A program made the position numbers and the translations under genes. DNA of 64,000 nucleotides, taken from Mactromeris polynyma (taxonomy: Eukaryota; Mollusca; Bivalvia; Venerida; Mactridae). The stretch spans positions 1,116,001 to 1,180,000 of the forward strand of contig JASFXZ010000057.1 of NCBI GenBank assembly GCA_032209605.1. The letters run 5' to 3'. The notes under the pieces are model-generated. The model was not told where the DNA came from, searched no databases, and saw only the letters and a program-made list of their open reading frames with translations. Below, piece by piece: positions 59,005 to 64,000 of this stretch (position 1 is the stretch's first letter; each line of letters starts with the position of its first letter).

Positions 59005-62000
59005 CTGCAAGTGTATATAGTACTTTTTATTGTAAATTTGCATTCAATTTTCTATGGAAAAGCACTAACACCTTGTAAAAGGAAACTTCTGTCTATCACT
59101 CATTATGTATTATTAAATCTTAATTAAATATAGGTAAGTATTCAAACACCAAAATTACACTCGTAAAACCCTCAGTCGAGCGTAAGTAGTACAGACCATC
59201 AATATACATCTACGTTTGTGGTTGCTGCACCCTTTGAAGTACATTCGCAAGGTAAATAATCCATGTTAACTTAAGTATTATTGTTCAACAGTTATCTCCC
59301 TTCAAATGTTCTGATCGCGGACGCATGGATAAGACCTACATACGTACGTTAATCATTCAGAAATACAGACGTTATGGTCAGGTATTTCGCTGGCACTTCC
59401 CAATTGTCTGCGAATAAATTGATATACCATTTTCCAGCGTACAGGTTGTATGGTCAAGTTATGTGATCTGCAATTATGTTGGCCAAATGTTTGTTACCAT
59501 TTTTCTTTTAAAAAAACAGAACGTTGATGGAATAAAGCGACGGCAGGAATGAGTACTGGTAGCAACTGCAACATAAACATATTGGAAACCGAAATTGACT
59601 TACGGAAACGTGTAATTTTTCCCTTCGAAGTCGAGAGTATCTGCTCGAATCCATTTCATATTACAATCACATTGAAGTTTATTGTTTGACAAGTCTATTA
59701 CTTGTAGTCCGTCTAATTCCAGTGGTAGACTTGTCTCATTGAAAAACACAACATCGTTGTTTCTGTATTGAGAAAAATGTTTTGAATTAATATATAATAA
59801 TAATAATTTCAGTAACACCGTTTTTAATGAAAAATACATTATGCCAATTAATATTGATTTTACGTAAAAATGCGAAAAATTAAACGGAAAATCACCATAC
59901 AAAATTCACGATGCTTACTGGATGTGTTTTGAAGTTGAGTTGGTACTTCCAGCCCAATTTGTTGAGTTAGCCAAAAGAAAATGTTCTGGTAAATAAAGTT
60001 TCTTTCAACAGAAATGTTGGTTTTCGGCGCAGCTATTTTCTTAAATATACAACTGACGGTGTTCAGAATTTCAGAAAATGCCTAATCAGGAGCTAGACCC
60101 CCCACGCACGCACACACACACACACAGAGACATAAATTGCTGGATACACGCATGGGTATCTTGCAGTCTTTTTTTATTAAGTTTTAAATCATGACTGCAT
60201 TTTTTCAAATTTAACAAATTACCTTTGTTTGGACTACTAGGCTGCCAAGTGAACTTCTTTCAAAAAGTAGGGATAAAATTTACAAAAAGTAGGAGAAAAG
60301 TAGGAAAATTAAGGAATTTGTACTAAAAAGTAGGTGTTTTTACATACCTATGTGCTGAATTTGGCATTACTCACAGTCATTACTAACTAGATGATACATC
60401 TTGACGAGACTGCATAGACAGATCTTTTGACTCGTACACATCTTTCACCTTGACATTATCAGTAAGTAAGCAGCCACAGGCCCACAGTTTGCATTCCCAA
60501 GTATGTACAGTCTCGTCAAGATGATTCCAGTCTTCTATGCACTCCAAATTGAAAATGTCTTGCAAATATACTACCATTTTCTAACTAATAATATAAGGTA
60601 TTTGTGAAGTACCCAATTTGAACATCAAAAGTATATAGGCAGGAATTTTGGACCAACAAGTAGGAAAGGGTAGGAAGAAGAAAAAGTAGGAAAAATAAGG
60701 ACCGCTTGACAGCCTGGACTTCATTACCTGGAATATGTCAATGTGTCATAAATGTTTGTCATTTATTTTTATCATGTATATTCTCATGAAGTTCATTTAT
60801 TCAATATTTATCTCAACTGTTAGAAGATAACAAATCACTGAAGTGTTCCTCACGAAGTTGAGTTTATAGATACACGATTACTGAATGAAATTGACTAACT
60901 ATAGTTCACATTCCCTTCCATGGCAATTACCATATATCATCAACGTATAGGGGCTATGGGGATAATTTATAGGCGGTTACCCCAAGAAGCCAACGGCGCT
61001 TTCTCGCCGAAGTTCTCTAGAAAAATCTACCAAATGTTGTTCCGTGTATCGGCATGATTAATATATACATTATGCTTACAGTATGTTATATATATATAGA
61101 AGATGGACACAATCCGTAAATTCAATATTACGGATACCATATCAACAATTCCATAAGCTTGTCAGATTTTAGTAGGGGCCGCCCCCTTAAACCCCTTAAT
61201 AAGTATAACTTAATATTCTTACGAACAATTATACACAGGCGAATATTTCGTCCGTGGTTAAAATATTAGCAAAACAAATTACGATGAATGATTGCATATT
61301 ATTGTCCATCAATTGACATGGTATCATGGGATACCCACAACAGATACATTCCGTTAATTACTGTCTATTTATTGACGAATGCATTGAAGGGGTTTAGTCG
61401 ATCAAGTTTATTTCACTGAGTCTGAAATTGGAGCGTTGAATTACAATGCTCAGTGAGTAATGTGTATTCTTTGGACACATTTTCTTTGAGATATGAGTCT
61501 GATATTTAGGGGAAATTGTTTTAACTATAATAATCAGCACTCAGCACTGGCAACTTACACTCAATCTAAGATCTACACTCAAATCTCTACGAAAGTGTAT
61601 CAAAACAAATACTTAGTACTCAGTTAGCTTTGCAATCCATTTCATTCACTCTAATCTCCACACTCAGATTCAGCATAGTAAATTTTGAGATCTGAGTGCA
61701 GAGGGGTTAGCATCGGTTATACTTTGCGGTCCTGTTCGATCTTACCTTAAGTACAATCTTTCCAATCTATCAGTATAATACTCCATTCTTGTTCGAACTT
61801 GGATTTCCTGTATATCATTATAGTCTAGTACCAATGTGGTTAACGCCGGCATGTACGGTATTTCTGTAAGCATTGCTATCTGATTGTGGCTCAAGTCAAG
61901 GAATAGTAAATTGACCATCATTTTGAAGAATTTCTCTTCAAATGTCTGTAGCTTATTCCAACTCAAATCGAGACGTTTCAGCGACGGCATGTCCATCGAT

Positions 62001-62530
62001 TCTGATTCAATGACACTGATTTCAGAATGTGACAAATCCAAGTAGGTTATAGCTCCAAGTTCCATGAAGTCAAATGTGTGTTTTCTAATGATTCGCAGTG
62101 GATTTTTAGACATTTTTAGTGTCTCTAAATGATTCAGGTCACAGAAATTGTTCTCTTCAAGATGATCTCCTGTGATGAGATTACCCGATAGATCGAGTGT
62201 CGTTAAAGCTTTTAGAAGCATAAATGCATCTTTGTTCAACACATGGATTTCATTGTTTGATAGATTAAGTATTAGCAAATTATCAGCCAGTGCAGCATAG
62301 TCTAGAAACGTTACATTGCTTATTTTGTTGTTTGAAAGGTCTAGCACTTCTTTGTATTGAGGAATTTCAGAACCTTCGGGTGGATTTAACAAACCTATAC
62401 CACTACAGTTAAATAGGTTTCCTTTATTTATACATTGTCCATAAATGTTTCCTGACGTTTCAATTAGTAACAAGGAAACCAACACCACTACTATAGCAAT
62501 GTGGAACACAGAATTACTGCTTGGCGCCAT
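58698..62530 (-). CDS. Leucine-rich repeat type I transmembrane protein (complete, 3 coding exons)
   Basis: Joins 62530-61746, 59762-59604 and 59004-58698 on the minus strand: GT-AG introns, consistent phases, 416 residues and a TGA stop. The start is the ATG at 62530 (AAAATGG context), which puts a signal peptide (IAIVVVLVSLLLIETSG) at residues about 10-27. Then come an N-terminal cap (QCINKGNLFNCSG), about ten LRRs (LDLSNNKIS, LNLSNNEIH, LDLSGNLIT, LDLSWNKLQ, LDLSHNQIA, IDLSNNKLQ), an LRRCT cap (CDCNMKWI, CDHPSRVEG, ELIC), a transmembrane helix at about 341-366 and a basic stop-transfer RRCRRKRK. The 50-residue tail has YTAVY and ends EFDV. There is no Ig, FNIII or TIR domain, so it is not a Toll receptor. 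The layout suits a cell-surface adhesion or recognition receptor; I cannot name an orthologue. Confidence 0.9.
59005..59603 (-). other. LRR gene intron 2, 599 bp
   Basis: GTAAGT to TTGCAG on the minus strand; splits the LRRCT cap. No repeat recognised. Confidence 0.8.
59604..59762 (-). CDS. LRR protein exon 2: last LRRs and start of LRRCT
   Basis: Acceptor TTCTCAATACAG is followed by the exon from 59762, whose first base completes the Arg codon. The donor is TTTCC|GTAAGT at 59604/59603, leaving two bases. Spliced reading LERLYLR-NNDVV restores a full LRR. It then gives LQVIDLSNNKLQCDCNMKW, the last LRR and the CxC of the LRRCT cap, and FEGKNYTFP. Confidence 0.9.
60255..60720. repeat. AGTAGGAAAA-rich blocks flanking a 64-codon frame
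   Basis: Purine-rich phrases (AAAAAGTAGGGATAAAAT, AAAAAGTAGGAGAAAAGTAG; AAGTAGGAAAGGGTAGGAAG, AAAAAGTAGGAAAAATAAGG) lie on both sides of a minus-strand frame of 64 codons (60577-60383). That peptide is Cys-containing (ECKLWACGC) but I recognise no family. It could be a fragment of an unknown mobile element. Confidence 0.4.
61437..61700 (-). repeat. 5'-truncated SINE body, inverse of 17685-17890
   Basis: The minus strand reads CTCAGATCTCAAAATTTACT, GTGGAGATTAGAGTGAATG, CTAACTGAGTACTAAGTATT and TGTTTTGATACACTTTCGT, matching 17693-17820 closely. The tRNA-like head of the other copy is absent. It sits about 45 bases inside intron 1 of the LRR gene. Confidence 0.8.
61746..62530 (-). CDS. LRR protein exon 1: signal peptide, N-cap, first LRRs
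   Basis: Runs from ATG at 62530 to donor AAG|GTAAGA at 61746/61745, leaving two bases of an Arg codon. An upstream in-frame ATG at 62617 would add 29 residues, but a good acceptor (TTTTCATTCGCAG, ending at 62558) lies between the two ATGs. The upstream one is therefore probably in an intron. Encodes the signal peptide, cysteine N-cap and LRRs 1-8 and part of 9. Confidence 0.88.
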
Positions 62531-62557
62531 TTTAGTTTTCACTGACTGTCCTCTAAC
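62531..62557 (-). promoter_or_regulatory. Predicted 5' UTR piece after a 5' leader intron of the LRR gene
   Basis: On the minus strand a pyrimidine-rich acceptor GTATTTTCATTCGCAG ends at 62558, 27 bases before the preferred ATG at 62530. This suggests a non-coding first exon further upstream (above 62.6 kb), which I could not locate. Transcript data would settle it. Confidence 0.5.
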
Positions 62558-63662
62558 CTGCGAATGAAAATACAATGCACTACACCACACATAAAAACAT
62601 AAAGTCAATTTTAGCAATATCGCTGTAATACAGTATTAATAATTGATGTGAAGAAGACATAAAACACGTCTCGTACATACATGTATTACCTAATATATAC
62701 TTATAGGACTACTATGTTCTTCAGTATTTCCGCCATCGCGAAATGTACAATACCCATCCAAACCGAATTAGTCGATGTTCAGATTTCCGGCCATTAGCAG
62801 AACAATTTCCACCATTCTAAAAAGCACTTCCACTTTAAATTATCATACAAGTGTGTGACATTAATTTGTCCAGAACATTAAGTTCAGGCGGTACATACCA
62901 CGTAATACGAAAGTCATAACTCAAACTGGACAGTGAAACTTCATCTTCAGCTGCTTTATGACGTGTTCACCAAATAATACTTACTTATTGGTTTGAAAAG
63001 TAATATATATATCCTTCATTATAATTATATTAACACACTGTGTATTAATTAATTTTTTGTAGATCGTAATTATTTTTATAATTTCAAGAAGAACAAAACA
63101 CTCACCAGCTAATCTTGTGTATTTGAAGTTATTCAATCAGTATTAAAATTCAGTCAAACCCAATGACTGCGAATTCCCCATGAGGCCCGTCCACGTGTGA
63201 GTTATCTTCTTCAGATAACATTGTTAAAACAACTCGTACATGTCATTAACCAATGAATTCATTACTAAAGAAGTCAAATGCACCAACTGTAGTGCATAAC
63301 CAAAAATTAGCAATCTTTATAATTATGTGTATAAATGGTCACAGTTTAATTAAATTATAGATTTTTATTTGGTTTGAATTCCTCGTAATTTGAAAACTCG
63401 GATTATTATTTAGTTTACATCAAAAATTGATATTGACGGACCCCCTTGCAGTACATACTTAATCAGAATAGAGTTTGAACGGTGAGATAACGTTGATAAA
63501 ATGTTACTATTCTAAACTATGATTAAATTTATGATTACAAGTATACCTATGATAATATGTGCAACACAATAAAACATGTTACATGGACTTCCTTCCTAGC
63601 ATTATCATGATTTATTACGTATTGTTTCGTAGGGTCATTATTGGACGAAATCTTTCAATATA
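62558..63662. other. Upstream region of the LRR gene
   Basis: AT-rich, expected to hold the leader exon and promoter. I cannot identify a TATA box or start site with confidence. Confidence 0.4.
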
Positions 63663-63839
63663 CAGCAAAACCCCACCTTAACCCCACCTCAATAATAAGA
63701 CAACCTCAAAATTAAGAACACAATCGTCAAGTCCAATACGATAGTTTTCTTTTTATTCAACCTCATTACTAAGACCACCTCAATAAGAAGACCAGTTTTC
63801 AAGGATCCCAAAGGTGGTCTTATTATTGAGGTTTTACTG
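63663..63839. mobile_element. CAGT...ACTG MITE with TA flanks
   Basis: TA-CAGCAAAACCCCACCTTAAC at the left and TATTGAGGTTTTACTG-TA at the right. The interior AAGACCAGTTTTCAAGGATC and AGGTGGTCTTATTATTGAGG match 49686-49863 closely. 177 bp. Confidence 0.88.
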
Positions 63840-64000
63840 TATATTATAGATATTAGTGAGCATAATCAAAGCACATTATTTTTCAATCTAAATTATATAC
63901 ATCCGCTTTGATTGTACGTAGTTTAGTATTAGATTGTTCTAAAATTATGAGCTTCATTCTGACCATTTATTTGTTATTTACTTGCTCAAAAAATTGTGAA

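Larger units (their letters stand above)
59763..61745 (-). other. LRR gene intron 1, 2.0 kb
   Basis: GTAAGA to ATACAG on the minus strand. Contains a short (CA)n run near 60108-60126, the AGTAGG-rich blocks at 60258-60335 and 60655-60705, and a SINE body at 61437-61700. Confidence 0.8.

Noticed and set aside
62531..62617. Upstream in-frame ATG at 62617 as LRR start
   Set aside because: A strong 3' splice acceptor lies between it and the ATG at 62530, and the downstream ATG has a better context and sits directly before the signal peptide.

Overview
The window looks like AT-rich, intron- and repeat-rich nuclear DNA of a marine invertebrate, most likely a bivalve mollusc. I base this on animal GT-AG introns with consistent phases, two animal-type membrane-protein genes, tRNA-derived SINE pieces, and many small non-autonomous elements of a style I associate with bivalve genomes (elements opening AGCTCACCTGAG, elements ending in TGTGGACACATTTCTAGTT, TA-flanked CAGT...ACTG MITEs). 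The species cannot be told from sequence alone. No prokaryotic features, CRISPR arrays, rRNA or convincing intact tRNA genes were found.

Two protein-coding genes are supported, and they converge. (1) On the + strand, from about 5.5 kb to 43.1 kb, lies the 3' part of a THSD7-type (thrombospondin type-1 domain-containing 7) receptor gene. Six exons (5469-5728, 10244-10346, 11031-11234, 36080-36289, 40220-40310, 41147-43082) join in phase at GT-AG sites. They encode the last TSP1 repeats, a short EGF-like cysteine cluster, one transmembrane helix and an unusually long (about 645 residue) disordered cytoplasmic tail in a single terminal exon. The 5' part of the gene lies beyond the left edge. (2) On the - strand, from about 62.5 kb to 58.7 kb, a complete three-exon gene encodes a 416-residue type I membrane protein with signal peptide, about ten leucine-rich repeats, an LRRCT cap, a transmembrane helix and a 50-residue tail. 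The two proteins end in similar residues (EFDC and EFDV).

Layout: 1-5468 THSD7 intron with a 15-unit 41-bp tandem array; 5.7-10.2 kb intron with a decayed Tc1/mariner transposon and a TGACGTCA-bearing MITE; 11.2-36.1 kb one giant intron holding SINEs, MITEs, a hairpin inserted into a tandem duplication, and a 43-bp array; 36.3-41.1 kb introns with a TTCATGAA palindrome cluster and a 1.3-kb TA-flanked transposon; 43.1-58.7 kb convergent intergenic region with a MITE carrying nine 64-bp repeats, a diverged second copy of a 0.4-kb segment, further MITEs, and a 1.3-kb 26-bp satellite; 59-64 kb the LRR gene and its upstream flank.

No multi-gene system is visible. The most interesting biology is the expanded, motif-bearing cytoplasmic tail of the THSD7 protein; the rest of the interest is in transposon and satellite structure.
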